Positions 33,690 to 47,209 of a stretch of 64,000 nucleotides of DNA are shown piece by piece. The translations under genes were made by a program, and so were the position numbers. The number at the start of each line of letters is the position of its first letter. Within the stretch, counting starts at the first letter, position 1. The DNA is from Megalobrama amblycephala (Eukaryota; Chordata; Actinopteri; Cypriniformes; Xenocyprididae), in contig NC_063065.1 in assembly GCF_018812025.1 (NCBI RefSeq), forward strand, positions 28,988,240-29,052,239, read 5' to 3'. The notes under the pieces were generated by a model, which worked only from the letters and a program-made list of their open reading frames with translations, was not told the origin of the DNA and did not search any database.

Positions 33690-34902
33690 TTAAAGGGTTA
33701 GTTCACCCAAAAATGAAATTTCTGTCATTAATTACTCACTCTCATGTCATTCCAAACCCGTAAGACCTTTGTTCATTTTCGGAACACAAATTAAAGGTGC
33801 CCTAGATTCAAAAATTGAATTTACCTCGGCATAGTTAAATAACAAGAGTTCAGTACATGGAAAAGACATACAGTGAGTCTCAAACCCCATTGTTTCCTCC
33901 TTCTTATATAAATCTCATTTGTTTAAACGACCTCCGAAGAACAGGCGAATCTCAACATAACACCGACTGTTACGTAACAGTCGGGGTGTACGCCCCCAAT
34001 ATTTGCATAATGCCAGCCCATGTTCCCATTAACATTATGAAAGGGATTACACAAGGGCAGCCAGTTAACGTCTGGAGCTGCACACAGCCAAATCATCAGA
34101 CTAGGTAAGCAAGAACAACAGCGAAAAATGGCAGATGGAGCAATAATAACTGACATAATCCATGATAGCATGATATTTTTACTGATATTTGTAAATTGTC
34201 TTTCTAAATGTTTCGTTAGCATGTTGCTAATGTACTGTTAAATGAGGTTAAAGTTACCATCGTTTCTTACTGTATTCACGGAGACAAGAGCCGTCGCTAT
34301 TTTCATTTTTTAAACACTTGCAGTCTGTATAATGCATAAACACAACTTCATTCTTTATAAATCTCTCCAACAGTGTAGCATTAGCCGTTAGCCATGGAGA
34401 ACAGCCTCAAATTCACTCAGAATAAAACTTTTAACATCCAAATAAATACTATACTCACATGATCCGACGCATGCATACAGCATGCATGATGAACATCTTG
34501 TAAAGATCCATTTGAGGGTTATATTAGCTGTGTGAACTTTGTAAATGCGCTGTAATATAGTCGACAGCTCGTGTGGCAGGAAGCTCGCGTCTTAAAGGGG
34601 CGGCGCCGAGTGTAAATCAGTGCATTGTTAATGATGCCCCAAAATAGGCAGTTAAAAAATTAATTTAAAAAAATCTATGGGGTATTTTGAGCTGAAACTT
34701 CACAGACACATTCAGGAGACACCTTAGACTTATATTACATCTTGTGAAAGAACGTTCTTGGGCACCTTTAAGATATTTCTGATGAAATCCGAGAGGTCTC
34801 TGACTCATCTTAATGATGAACAAAGGTCTTACGGGTGTGGAACGAAATGAGGGTGAGTACTTAATGACAGAATTTCCAACTTTGGGTGTACTAACCCTTT
34901 AA
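33690..34902 (+). mobile_element. AGTTCACCC-family TTAA MITE, split by a nested MITE
   Basis: Outer element bounded by TTAA (33690-33693) + AAGGGTTAGTTCACCC and GGGTGTACTAACCC + TTAA (34899-34902). Its two halves are 33690-33794 and 34768-34902. Joined at the TTAA they give a MITE of about 0.24 kb comparable to the intact element at 46846-47045. This is one of the most widespread repeat types in zebrafish and carp introns. Confidence 0.85.
33791..34771 (-). mobile_element. T2/Kolobok-like TTAA MITE, copy B (nested)
   Basis: Inserted in the TTAA of the outer MITE and duplicating it (33791-33794 and 34768-34771). It is the reverse complement of copies at 9729 and 48237, with ends AAGGTGCCCTAGA and GGGCACCTT. 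The ACTGTTACGTAACAGTCGG palindrome lies at about 33965-33984. Open frames of 83 and 99 codons in it are mirrored by similar frames in the other copies, but they are not a transposase. Confidence 0.85.
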
Positions 34903-36458
34903 CTCTCTGAGGTCTGAAAACGCGCCGGCGTGTTTTGCAGGTTTTTTTTCACATTGCAGCAAAACAGACTTAAAATACTCCGTCATTTTTTGTCATAGAG
35001 ACATAAGTAATATATCAATTGAAACTATAGAATATCTTCTTTTATTTGTATACACTCAGAGTAAAAACAAAATGTTGTGCTTTTTGTAAAATAAAGAAAA
35101 CTAAAATGATTTCTCCTCTCCCTCTGAACGAAGTCCAATCTGATAGTTCTCAGAAAATGAACTGTAACTTAGTGAATACTAATCACAGAAAAATTACACT
35201 TATGTCTAAAAAAACGTTAAGATGTCAGGTTTTAAATCATGTCAGTCAAATCGAAAACAAACCTTCTGTGTTTATGTAATCTGTATGAAAAGAGAGCCAT
35301 GTCAGAAGTCCGTGATTCAGCTCATTATCCGCTAATGCGGCCACGCCCACGGAGCCAGCGCTATTCAGACGCAAATTCAGAGGCAATACATGCATTCATC
35401 GTCTCAATCGTGTATTTATTGTCTTGAAAAGTGTTTATCTGGATGTAAAAGTCATGGTTAGCGAGCTCTAGAAGACATGCAGTTAGTTCCTGTTTTCTTT
35501 TCTTCTATAGATGAATTTTAGATGAGTTTTTGTTTCTTTAGCGCCCTCCAGCTGCAGTATGAATTGGAAACTCCATTCATGGAATAGCCTCTTCTTCTTT
35601 TAGATGAATTTGTGGACTAAAAATGCACAGAGAGCGCCCTCCGACTTCAAGTATGAATTGAAAACACCAGCGCTCATAGTAATGACAATGAATATTAAAT
35701 AAATATAACTCCTCTGTATAGAAAATTGACATAAGCATATGAGAATCCAATATTTCTCCAAATGTGCATGCTTTTAAACTAAAAGCCTATATTCAGACTC
35801 TTTGCATCACAGAAATACATTATATTTTAAAGTATAATATAAAACCATTACTTTATATTGTAATAATATTTTTCTGTATGTTTCATATGTCATGATGAGC
35901 TTGATACATCACAGAAGGTTTTTTTCACAGCCTACCTGACTGAAATGCCTCATTAATATGCAAGTCATTTCATCTCATTACTATGCAATTCTTTTGTCTT
36001 CTCAGGTGAGAATGGCCCATTATTCAGTGGTGATTCACGCCTCCACGCATACTGTGTTTCTTGGCAAAAAGTGTCTTACAAAAACTAAATCAATATATTG
36101 TTTTATATGAAGGAGTAGGCAGCATAATTTTTACATAATTTTGAAGCAAAAACTCTAGTCTACAACCTCCAATACCCTAAAGTATTGTAAACACAGATTT
36201 ACTATACTTTTTTTGGCCTTATTTCAGTGACTTATTTTTTTTGTTTTTTCAATAACCACGCATAAATGTTATTCCTTCAAAAACACAAACATGTACATAC
36301 ATGTTCCTCACATATTATTGTAGCCTAGTTTGTGCTGAATACAGTGTAATGACACTTTTTCCATTAATATGTTTATGAACAACTGAAAAAAGCACAAATG
36401 TCAGGGCATGTCAAAACTTCTCCAGGCCCCAAATCAGCCTCAGACTCCAGAGGGTTAA
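34899..36458 (+). mobile_element. piggyBac-like non-autonomous element, copy 2
   Basis: About 1.56 kb from TTAA+CTCTCTGAGGTCTGA to GACTCCAGAGGG+TTAA (36455-36458), the reverse complement of the 1987-3489 copy. It shares its left TTAA with the right end of the preceding MITE, so the two elements abut at one target site. Relative to copy 1 it has an extra unit of about 110 bp: the AGCGCCCTCC box occurs twice, at about 35541 and 35634. No transposase is encoded. Confidence 0.75.
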
Positions 36459-37020
36459 TAACTAACAGTATATGAGACAAATGCTGCTTGTATCAGACTG
36501 GCCAAACAGTACTATTTAGCTAGGTGTTTGCGGTCAGGGAGAGAGTGAGAGGCTTGATCTTAAAGGGTCCTTTTGAGAAAATGAGGGAATTAGAGTGTCA
36601 GGGTCTGCGTTTTAAAGGAAGTCCTGGTTTCTCTCTGACAAACGGGGTTCTGGAATACCTCACTGTCAGATGGGAGCACTAAGGGTCTTGGAGGCTCAGC
36701 GAATGTGTCTGCTCTAAGAAGGTCTTTTGGATCATGTGTCAGTCATCATTCTACCTTCAAAGAGCAGCACTTGAAGGCTGTCAGCTTTTCTTATGAGCCA
36801 CATCTTCAAAGACCACTTCTACACCCCTGGCTACTTCTGGTTTCAGCCAGCCACTTAAATCGATACTTGACTGTACAATTACTATAAAACAGCAGGGCAC
36901 AGATTCACAGCTACATCTCTAATCATCAGCTATCTTCACAGTGCCCCGAAATTGGGCAGTAAGGTGAAGCCGATTATGGGCCATTGCACTGAAACTCAAC
37001 TCTTTGCCCTGTTTTAGATT
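36459..37020. other. Non-coding sequence
   Basis: Mixed sequence without recognised repeats or genes. Confidence 0.35.
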
Positions 37021-37057
37021 GTGGTTTTGAGACAACTATCATGCCATGCTCTTGTAG

Positions 37058-37816
37058 ATGAACTTGCTTCCTTTTTTGTTTCAAACAACATTCGTTTTCC
37101 TTAGAAACGGCAACTGTTTGAGTTCGGTCGAAAATCCACCGATTATGTTTCATAAGCGTTCGGCTTACATGCCATCTGAAGGAGGAGATTATCCTCTTTG
37201 TGTTGCTCCTCTCCGTCTCTGCTGCCTCTCTGCTGCCAAGGCATGTTGCAAAGCAGATCAGCGTCCACCTGCCGCAGAGCTGACATTTTGGCTCTCTCGA
37301 CATGGCTCATTTGTGGAAGGGAACACTGTTTTCTGCATGGAGGAGTTGCAGCTGTACGGGCCAACGGTGCCCACGTTTTGGTCTCCAGTGATGGTTTCTA
37401 CCATTCCTGGCATTGGTTGGCGTGTAGTGTGGGTCCGTGTTGCGAGCATCAGGCGTCCTTCCCTTATCTTGCTCGTCATGGGCTGTGAAGCTCCATTATT
37501 CCCTCTGCCTTTATCTTTTGATTGTTTTATTTTTTGTGCGTCTCCGCAATTCAATTCCACACCAGCTGTGTTTGATTGCATAAGAGATGAACTCAGACGA
37601 GAAGCTCATTACAGACACAACACTCGCACAATTAACTCGCAAAGGCTTTGTGCGAAGTTTCCCAACTCTCTGTGCTGGATGAGGAGCTCATTTTGGCACC
37701 TGTGGTACATTGTTAGGCAGTTCAGATGTCTGAATGTCTCTCCAGGCTTTAATGGAGTTGAAAGCGTGAGGAGGCTGGACTGTCCCTGTTGCCAGAGAGA
37801 GTTGAGAGATGTGTGA
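37058..37816 (+). other. Unrecognised 252-codon open frame, not accepted as a gene
   Basis: The longest frame outside tandem repeats and the transposase. The translation is rich in Cys, Trp, Arg and Ser and ends RRLDCPCCQRELRDV. I recognise no domain, signal peptide or clear membrane segment. Other frames on both strands are also open across 37143-37581, which points to a local shortage of stop codons in GC-richer DNA. It could be a remnant, a non-coding RNA exon or chance. No splice or promoter context supports it. Confidence 0.12.
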
Positions 37817-37820
37817 CCGC

Positions 37821-40175
37821 TATTGATGTTTTTGAAATGTGGATACCTTTCAAGAGTGCTGGTGTGATGCAATAATCCACCTTTTCTGCAGTCATACTTT
37901 CAGAGAGATGTGTTTTAGCTCCTCTGATTTTTATGGATTTTTCATACCTTTATGGATATTTCCATAGTTCTTGCTTAGAAGCCATAGCTTTATTGTTTAA
38001 ACTTTTATAGTCCATATAAAATGACTATTCCATGTAACACCTTCCATATACAAAATGCCATTGTTTCTACACTTACAGTCCTATTGTAAATCCAGTGGGT
38101 GTATTTATTGTAGAGTTTGTTGGGTGATGGTATGGCCATTTTATCGGACCCCCGTTTTAAGGCATGACCCCTGGTCTTTAGAAGTACACATACTAAAATG
38201 TTTCTACATTGAATTCTGCTATTGAAACATTACATGAGGAGTGTTACAGCAACATGTAAACAACATTTTAGTAACCAAAAATGTTAGATTTGAGCTCAAA
38301 TTTTCTCTTGGAACAAAGCTTGCAATGAGTTGCGTTGAAAAAAAAAAGATGAAAATAAAAGATATGTAAGATAGACATAGCTTAACTAACTGCATGAAAA
38401 TATTATAATATGTTTTAAATACACAAGATTCTTTTCTTGACGCCCCCCTAAAAAATGTCATCTTATAATTCACATATGGAATAAATCATTGTTCATTTTC
38501 TTAAGGGTTATGTAGCTTGGTTTTGTTTGTCTGTTTTGAAACCGAGAGCAGATTGATTGTTGTTCTGTGGTCGTGAACTGTATACTTGTGGTCTAGATGC
38601 TTAACTTATGAGGCTTCCACCAGAAGTTATTTTTCATATATCAGAGGAATGTCATCTCAAGGATCCTTTTCTTGAAAAGCTTTAGCAATACCTCAATAAA
38701 AACCCATCTTAGCTACTTTATTGAACGATTGATATACTGTGAGGTTAAATGTTGTTGTAATGGATGTACTCTGAAAGGAAGCAGTAACAGGTTTATAGCA
38801 TCAAACTCCCTAGAATTTAGTCTTTGGAGAGTCATGCCAAGTCTCCTGACTCATAACATACTGTACACTCACAGGGAGATATGTACAAATACATGTTCCT
38901 CCAAACTCATGAATTTAAATTTGTGGAGAAGTGATGACTTTTGATTTAAATTCAGCCATAGGTACACACTCAATCACAATAAAACTTGGTATTCCACATG
39001 GTTGAACCTTGGCCCTGGGGCAGCACACTTGTAGGCGGGCCGACAGCAATACTTTCTTCCTTTTGCCGGCACTGACCCAAGCCTGTCATCAGGAGTGCCA
39101 ATTAGCACTGATTAGGAGGCGTTGTGCAGGCAGCCGACAGCTGCACTGTGCCAGGCTCTCACAGCCCCCTCCTCCCCCTGCCACAGGCCGATCAGTCCCG
39201 CTCAGCTTTCCTCACAAGGTCGAGCCAAGGAGAATCCTCGGAGAAGACGATGTGAGGCCTCCTGTCTGGACATGAGAGGTAACACGACAGGCTTTCCAGG
39301 GTCACGTATTTTTTGTGCTTGAGGAATATATTTGAAGGCTGTAGGGAAGATAAAAGCACTCCAGAAAATGGAGTTTTGAAGTTTCCATCACAAACAGCTG
39401 CATGGATAAGACACTGAATGTAGGATATAGATCTTGTTTGTGCATCCAATAGACTTGGCTGTATTCACCAGTTCAGTAAGTTATAAAAGACAAGGCAGTC
39501 TCAGTATTGTGTTAATTGCACAATAATAGAAGTTTTGTCATCTCACAGAGCCTTGTGTACAGAGGACTAGTATCGGCTCAAACATGAGCTCATTCACTGA
39601 TCTCATTGGGGTCCTCCAGTGCCATTTTGGATTCATTTCCAAACTAATTAGATTAGCCAAACTGCTTGCTATTGCGAAACACATGCACACACACACATTC
39701 AACCATTTCACTGTTGTTGTTCTCATGGAAACAAGTACTCTGAGGATACTAAATGGGTCGAAGATGAGGCCAGGGCCAGGAGTGTTTTTCTACCATCATA
39801 TCAGATGGTATTTGGGTCTGGACAGGACAGAAGGGCAGAGATATATTCAGAACAAGCGGCCCTTGACCCAAACATGATTAATTTGAACCGTCGTTGGGTT
39901 TTCATATCTTGCATGGCAACCTCTTGCTCTGTGAGAAACACAAATGTTTGTTTTCCCCCCCATGAGGGAATGAGGGAGGCCTGATTGTGGGAACCCTGTA
40001 TCGTATCCTTGCTGGAAAGTCGAAGCTGGATTAAACTGGTCATTTCTGGTCATAAGCTGGTGTATATGGTTGATCAGCTGGACTACTAGGTGGTGAGGCC
40101 TGTGTCAAGTAGGGCATGTTCCTGGATGTTTTGTTGGTCTGGGAACAACAATTACAGCCCTATCCCAACTATAAC
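37821..40175. other. Non-repetitive non-coding sequence
   Basis: No dispersed repeat recognised. 39000-39300 is GC-rich and includes a C-rich tract ending in CCACAG at 39181-39186. Other frames are short and unrecognised. Confidence 0.4.
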
Positions 40176-40340
40176 CCAGGGATGTCCAATCCTGCTCCTG
40201 CAGGCCCACGTTCCTGCAAAGTTTAGCTTCACCACATCTCCCTGAAGTTTCTAGTAATCCTGAAGACCTTAATTAGCTGGTTCAGGTTAAATTCTGCTGG
40301 AAGGTGGCTGTCCAGAAGCAAGATTGGACACCACTGCCTT
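40176..40340. repeat. Small palindromic fish MITE (GGATGTCCAATCCTGCTCCT)
   Basis: About 165 bp with inverted ends: CAGGGATGTCCAATCCTGCT on the left and AGCAAGATTGGACACCACTG on the right. Internal words TGCAAAGTTTAGCTTCACCA and TTAATTAGCTGGTTCAGG are typical of a very common cyprinid MITE. Confidence 0.7.
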
Positions 40341-41809
<1,469 letters not shown>

Positions 41810-42540
41810 CTTTGATAAATAAGGTTTTTAAAAGTGTTAAAAAAATAGTGGAGAATTTTGAAGATTTAGTAAGTGTTAACAATGAGATTGTGTTTTTTTT
41901 TTTTTTATAATCAAACACTGCTTTTGTCATTTTTTTAACAATATGGACAAAATTTGTCACCAAAAGTCATTCGATTTGACCAAAATAACGGTTTTACTGA
42001 ATGACACTTTCTGTTATACCGAATGACATTTTCAAACAATGCTAACAGGCTGATATCTAGCTAGCTAGTTAGCTTGCTAGCTAGCTAGTAAAAGGGAAAT
42101 CAAATATTTTATATTTAGTACAAGTTTTTAAAATATTACAACATTTTCTTATATTTTATAGCGGTTGTACCGAATGAACTGATGTTTTGGGACATGCGTA
42201 TGAGCGAGTGAAAACATTAATTTTTCAAATAGTTAAGAGAGAGTTAGCTACTTTGCTTCATGACCATGTGGTCCTTTGCAGGTGTCTGAATGATGTCACA
42301 TCCTGTCACATGATACTGACTGCATGACTTGATCCAAATTATCCCTTTTGTATTGGTTACTCTGAATGACATCAATGAAATTCATTTTTCAGGACATTCT
42401 TTCTCATAACAAATCAACAACTTCTACGCATAATTTTAATACCATTGATATATGTTGATATATGATGTTATAAAATCATGCCAGAATAAAAATAATTTAA
42501 TTTAATGACAAATAAAATGGCTGTATTGGCCATTTCTAGA
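41810..42540. repeat. Probable dispersed repeat with CGAATGA words
   Basis: Recurrent ACTGAATGACA / ACCGAATGACA / ACCGAATGAAC / CTGAATGACA words occur from 41990 to 42370, with a CTAG-rich patch (GCTAGCTAGCTAG type) at 42057-42087. It looks like a degraded fish repeat; the family is not named. Confidence 0.35.
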
Positions 42541-43570
42541 TTTTAATTGAAATATTATTTTGTACATTGCATTAAGCTATTTTTCTTATGGGACCACTGA
42601 CTATTTCCTGCAATGTGCATCATTTGGGTCACAAACATTATGTATACATCGTTTCACCTGCGATGACTGTAATTCACTTGTACTGTAACTTGTATTGTAC
42701 ATTACCTGTTCAGTCAGACAGTATCCTTTTTTACAACAGAGTACCTCACTGTCACCTCTCCAAACGCACAGAATATTCTGAGAATGTTCACTGAATGTTC
42801 TGAAGTGAAACCATGCAACTGAGGTGTCATGGCACTTCAAACCTCAGACTAAAGCCCTCCACAGCTCCTCAGAATCAGACAGACGGGTACAGCGCAGACA
42901 GACAGCAGAGGCTGCAGTACGTTAGGAGTGTGTCAGAGGTGGTGAGCCAGTGCTGTGTCACGCACATCGAGGGCTGTTATGACACGCGTGGCAGGCGAGA
43001 GGCACTGACAGTCGTGTTCATAATCACTGCAGGGCCACAGACCCACTGCTGAGCTGAAAGCCCAGCGCCAAAGCACATCAAGCCAGAGAGTCATAACAGG
43101 AAGGCGTCTTACATTTCTATGGAAGGCAGTGGTTATATGTATGGGTGGAATGTGTCGAGAATAAAAGGGAAAGTGATGAAACACAAATTTAAGTGGGTAA
43201 AGATAGAGAAGGCTGTTATAATTTTACATTTATCATAATATTTTTAGAATGTTTCAAAAAGACCAACTGATCAGTGTGATTTATATTCAAAATTGTAATC
43301 GAGCGCTGCTTTGTTTATGGTTTGTTTGCGGTCCTTGATTCTGAATCTATTTTTGAATGACAAATATAGTCTACTGCCACCTGATGGTATAGACAGTTAT
43401 TGCCTCTCTTGCAGGCGCAGAACACACATGCATGTTGGTTGTAGTCTTTGCAGTATTCAAGTGCAATTTTTTGGCCCAGACACCCGTGATGTGAGGCAAC
43501 AACACGGTTGGCTTTCGTCACCGCTAGTTCTTTGATGTCAATTTTGTGTGTCACGCCTTAACATGAAAAA
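42541..43570. other. Non-coding sequence
   Basis: Mixed sequence. 42810-43120 is GC-richer with overlapping frames of 79-83 codons on both strands and no recognisable domain. A CTCF-like word in minus orientation lies at 43375-43388. Confidence 0.35.
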
Positions 43571-43578
43571 CAAATAAC

Positions 43579-44024
43579 TAGTGTTGTCAAAAGTACCATC
43601 TTTGGTACCAAGTCAGTACTGGAATTTTAAAAATGTGACGCTTTGAGCACTGTTAAGTGGATTCGTAAACACCTCTGATTGGCCATTGTGTTCACGAGCT
43701 CATCAGATATGTCTGTGATTGGCTACAATGACCAATGCTTCAAAAACATGTTGTAAATAGACATCAATGATGCTGTTCTCCGAGTGCTTACACAGATACA
43801 CACGGGAGCATGTAAGCGGACCAGTCCACTGATAGCTGCCTGCTTTCAAATGCTCCCGCTTTCAAACACTCCCATGTGTTGATCATTGTAGCCAATCACA
43901 GACATATCTGTTGAGCTTGTGAACACAATGGCCAATCAGAGGTGTTTACGAATCCACTCAATAGCGCTCATAGAGTCACATTTTTAAAATTTCAGTACCA
44001 AAGTCGGTACTTTTGACAACACTA
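43579..44024. mobile_element. hAT-type foldback MITE with perfect 8-bp target duplication
   Basis: 446 bp with ends TAGTGTTGTCAAAAGTACC and GTACTTTTGACAACACTA. The flanking 8-mer CAAATAAC is identical on both sides (43571-43578 and 44025-44032), the duplication size of the hAT superfamily. Long arms (about 200 bp each) share GATTCGTAAACACCTCTGAT, GGCCATTGTGTTCACGAGCT and ATATGTCTGTGATTGGCTAC. A second, fused copy is at 16.2-16.6 kb. Non-autonomous. Confidence 0.88.
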
Positions 44025-44032
44025 CAAATAAC

Positions 44033-44923
44033 TCTTTTCCTTCTTTTTTCCTTCTTTTACTCTAATTGTTGCATTCTCCACACTTTTTTAGCCGCTTCAC
44101 TGTTTTTGCAGTCAGTTCTGTCTGTTTTTGAGCTCTAAGTTTCTTGTAGCATCTCACTGTTTCTCACTTGTTTGCTGTTTGTGAAACTTTTTTGTCCCTG
44201 TGTGACCCCTAAAACAAATTGATGTGTTCAGGCTAAACCTCAGACTTCATGTACACTTGAGCTGCTTCAGGGTTTACTTTGGCTTATGAAAGTTTTAGAG
44301 TATCATATACAGTGGTAATTGTGTTAGTATACAGTAAGGAGGATGTATGGAGGGAAACCCCATATAGGCCTATACGGCTGGGAATGTATAACTTGTTAAA
44401 GTTTTGAAAGAAATACTGCCATTTGCTTCCATTATGATAAATATACTTGTATAAATATACTATTGTTAATGAGTCACTTAATGAATTGGTAAAAAAGACT
44501 TCCAAATTAGTCTTAAAATAAAGGTTTAATCAAACAAACTAAATCACTCTGAATCTTGTGAAGTCATGTCCAACTTGAAATGAAGCGAGAAATATTACTG
44601 TGCTTCTAAGGCGGTTCATGCAACAATATGTTGTTAAAGATTCACATTCTGAAGAAGAGGTGTGCTCTTCAAAAGTACAAAAAAGATCATCAATGGATTT
44701 GTTGAGGAACTGGAATCATTAAATGGAATTATCTTTCTGTGTCCAGAGAGTCACTCCTAACTTTTCACTCACTCACTGTTAACACAAAATTTTAAATCAA
44801 AATTGGAATTGATTCATTGAAATTGATACACAGAAATTAACATTATAGAATGTACCTCAATTTGACAAGCAACAAAGAAGTACTGCAAAACTAGTTTAAT
44901 GACACTTTTTTTTTTAAGAAAAC
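44033..44923. other. Non-coding sequence
   Basis: AT-rich to mixed sequence without recognised repeats or genes. Confidence 0.35.
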
Positions 44924-45668
44924 TTAAAGGAGGCCTATTATGCCCCTTTTCACAAGATGTATTATAAGGCTCTGATGCCCCAGAATGTGCTCAAAATACT
45001 CAGCAACTTTAAATTTGCCCCTATTTGTGTGAGTAAAAACACATAGTTTTTGTATGTGTACTAAAGCAAATGAGCTCCTTTCCAAAAGGGCAAGTTTAAC
45101 AGCTCAACTTCTGTTGCTCAACAACAACAAAGCTGGAGAATCACGCAGCCAAAATAATTGTCAAGGTGTTCACCCTTTAAACCGGAGTAACACTGATGGA
45201 GAGACCAAAGAAGTAATTTTAATAAATTGGACGTTTCTGAATGGTTAGTGGATAAATTTATGTAGTTGCTGTGGAGTTGATTCAACTCATCGTGATGTGC
45301 CGTCATTTAATCTTTTGCAAATCCAGTAATTGACCATTTTGTGACAGTCCGGCGTATACGGCATGACAACAACACTCTACTACAACAACTCTTCCTCTTC
45401 TCTAAAGAGCTAAATAGCCCCGCCCCCTTTGGTGCATGTTCTCAGGGGCGGGGTTTATGTAAATTTCGGGGTTTGTGATGTAACAAACCCCGGAAGAAGC
45501 TTGTTGTAGTTCCTAACAGCTGTTTGTTGTAGTCCTTAAAAAGCGATTTCTGTGAAAGAAAATATCTCCCTTTGCAGTGAACTGAGGATAAATTTGCAAT
45601 GTTGTTTATCTCAAACAGCAACATACACACTAACTAAAGTTAAAAAAGTGAAATATATAAGGACTAAT
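44924..45668 (+). mobile_element. T2/Kolobok-like TTAA MITE, copy F
   Basis: Left end TTAA (44924-44927) + AGGAGGCCTATTATGCCCC. The interior matches the 1.2-1.8 kb copy (GGAGAATCACGCAGCC, GAATGGTTAGTGGATAAATT, TGTGGAGTTGATTCAACTCA) and then the window-end copy (AACAAACCCCGGAAGAAGCT, TTGCAGTGAACTGAGG). The right end is decayed; AAGGACTAATGAA near 45659-45671 may be the remnant of the terminal repeat. Confidence 0.75.
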
Positions 45669-46225
45669 GAAATAATAATAATAAAAAAGATTGTAATTCA
45701 GTGAATTGCAGTAGTTACAATATTGATAAATTTCATTTCACTAATGTGAATACGTTGTAAATAAATCACAATATACTTGGTATATATACTAATGAAGTAA
45801 GAGCGCCAGTTTTGAAAGAAATTTTATTTGCTAGATTCTGTGAAAGACAAGCTGGCCGAAGCATTTATAAATATAATGTGAGGGACGGATATGTGGCCTG
45901 TGGAAAGCGCTCTTTCTTGCTCTTTCTCTTCCTCTTATATTCTCTCCCAGTGGAGATTCTGGCTGCAGATGTCGAGTAATGACAGGGGTTTCCCTTGAGG
46001 CCATCTCGACCCAGACAACCAGACCTGCCTCTATGTGATGGTGTGTGTGTGTGGGGCTCATAGGCCACCAGGGGGAACAGTGCAGGTAAACATATCAGCC
46101 AGCATCTCTCAATCTGTCTGAACTGAGGAGAGGAAGGCCACGCTGCAGCCTTTGCCTTGCTTTCTCTTAGACTTATTTTGGTGGAATATTACAATGATTT
46201 TAATCTTTTTTGGGTCATCAAGTTT
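45669..46225. other. Non-coding sequence
   Basis: Mixed sequence. A CTCF-like word CCACCAGGGGGAAC lies at 46065-46078. The frames 45831-46068 on the minus strand are not recognisable. Confidence 0.35.
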
Positions 46226-46510
46226 CCTGAAGAGTGTATGAATATGACATACATGCTTCAGTGTCACATGATCTTTCAGAAATCATTCTAATATGATGAT
46301 TTGGTGCTCAAGAAACATTTCTTATTATTATCAGTGTTAAAATGGTTGTGCTGCTTCAGATTTTTGTGAAAACTATGGCGTTTTTTTTTCAGAATTTCAA
46401 TAATAGAACAGCACTTATTTGAAATAGAAATCTCCATAACATTATAAATGTCTTTACTGTCACTTTTGATCAATTTAACATAATACATTTTTATTTCACA
46501 TGGAAAAATA
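46226..46510 (+). repeat. Copy of the ACGGTAGTG dispersed repeat, truncated
   Basis: TTCAGTGTCACATGATCTTT, TCATTCTAATATGATGATTT, GCTCAAGAAACATTTCTTAT and CTTTACTGTCACTTTTGATC in order. It then runs into the (TA)n tract, so the terminal ACGGTAGTG end is missing. Confidence 0.75.
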
Positions 46511-46517
46511 CCATTTT

Positions 46518-46618
<101 letters not shown>

Positions 46619-46845
46619 AGCTCATATACTTTACTTTTAGTAAAACGTTTCACTTCTAGGCCCAAACTAAGCAAAAATATGCATTTTGGTGCAGATGCTG
46701 ATTATTTATTTGGCCAAAAAGATTAAATTCTAATAGCTTGTAATGAAAATTGTGATCCGTATAACACTATCAGACTACTTACATACTGCATATAAATAAC
46801 AGTCGTCACTCTATATCTGCCAATAATATTTTGGTAAGATAATTT

Positions 46846-47045
46846 TTAAAGCAATAGTTCAGCCAAAAATGAAAATTGTTTTCATTTACTCACCCTTGAG
46901 GTGTTTCAAACCTGTATAAATTTCTTTGTTCTGCTGTACACAAAGAAAGATATTTGGAAGAATGTTTGTAACCAAGCAGATCAAAGAAATGTATACAGGC
47001 TTGGAACAACTTGAGGGTACAATTTTGGGTGAACTATCCCTTTAA
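46846..47045 (+). mobile_element. AGTTCACCC-family TTAA MITE, intact copy
   Basis: 200 bp from TTAA+AGCAATAGTTCAGCCAAAA to TTTTGGGTGAACTATCCC+TTTAA, with the TTAA duplicated on both sides. Interior words are TTTACTCACCCTTGAGG and GTACACAAAGAAAGATATTT. Same family as 33690-34902. Confidence 0.85.
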
Positions 47046-47174
47046 ATGCTTAGTTTTATGATCAAAGCTCTGTAGTTAAAACATATAATGCAATACTATA
47101 CAGTGATAAACAAATACACCTTCCTCAAAAGCCTTATGGATCATATTCGATACTCACATTTGAACATGATTTTT

Positions 47175-47209
<35 letters not shown>

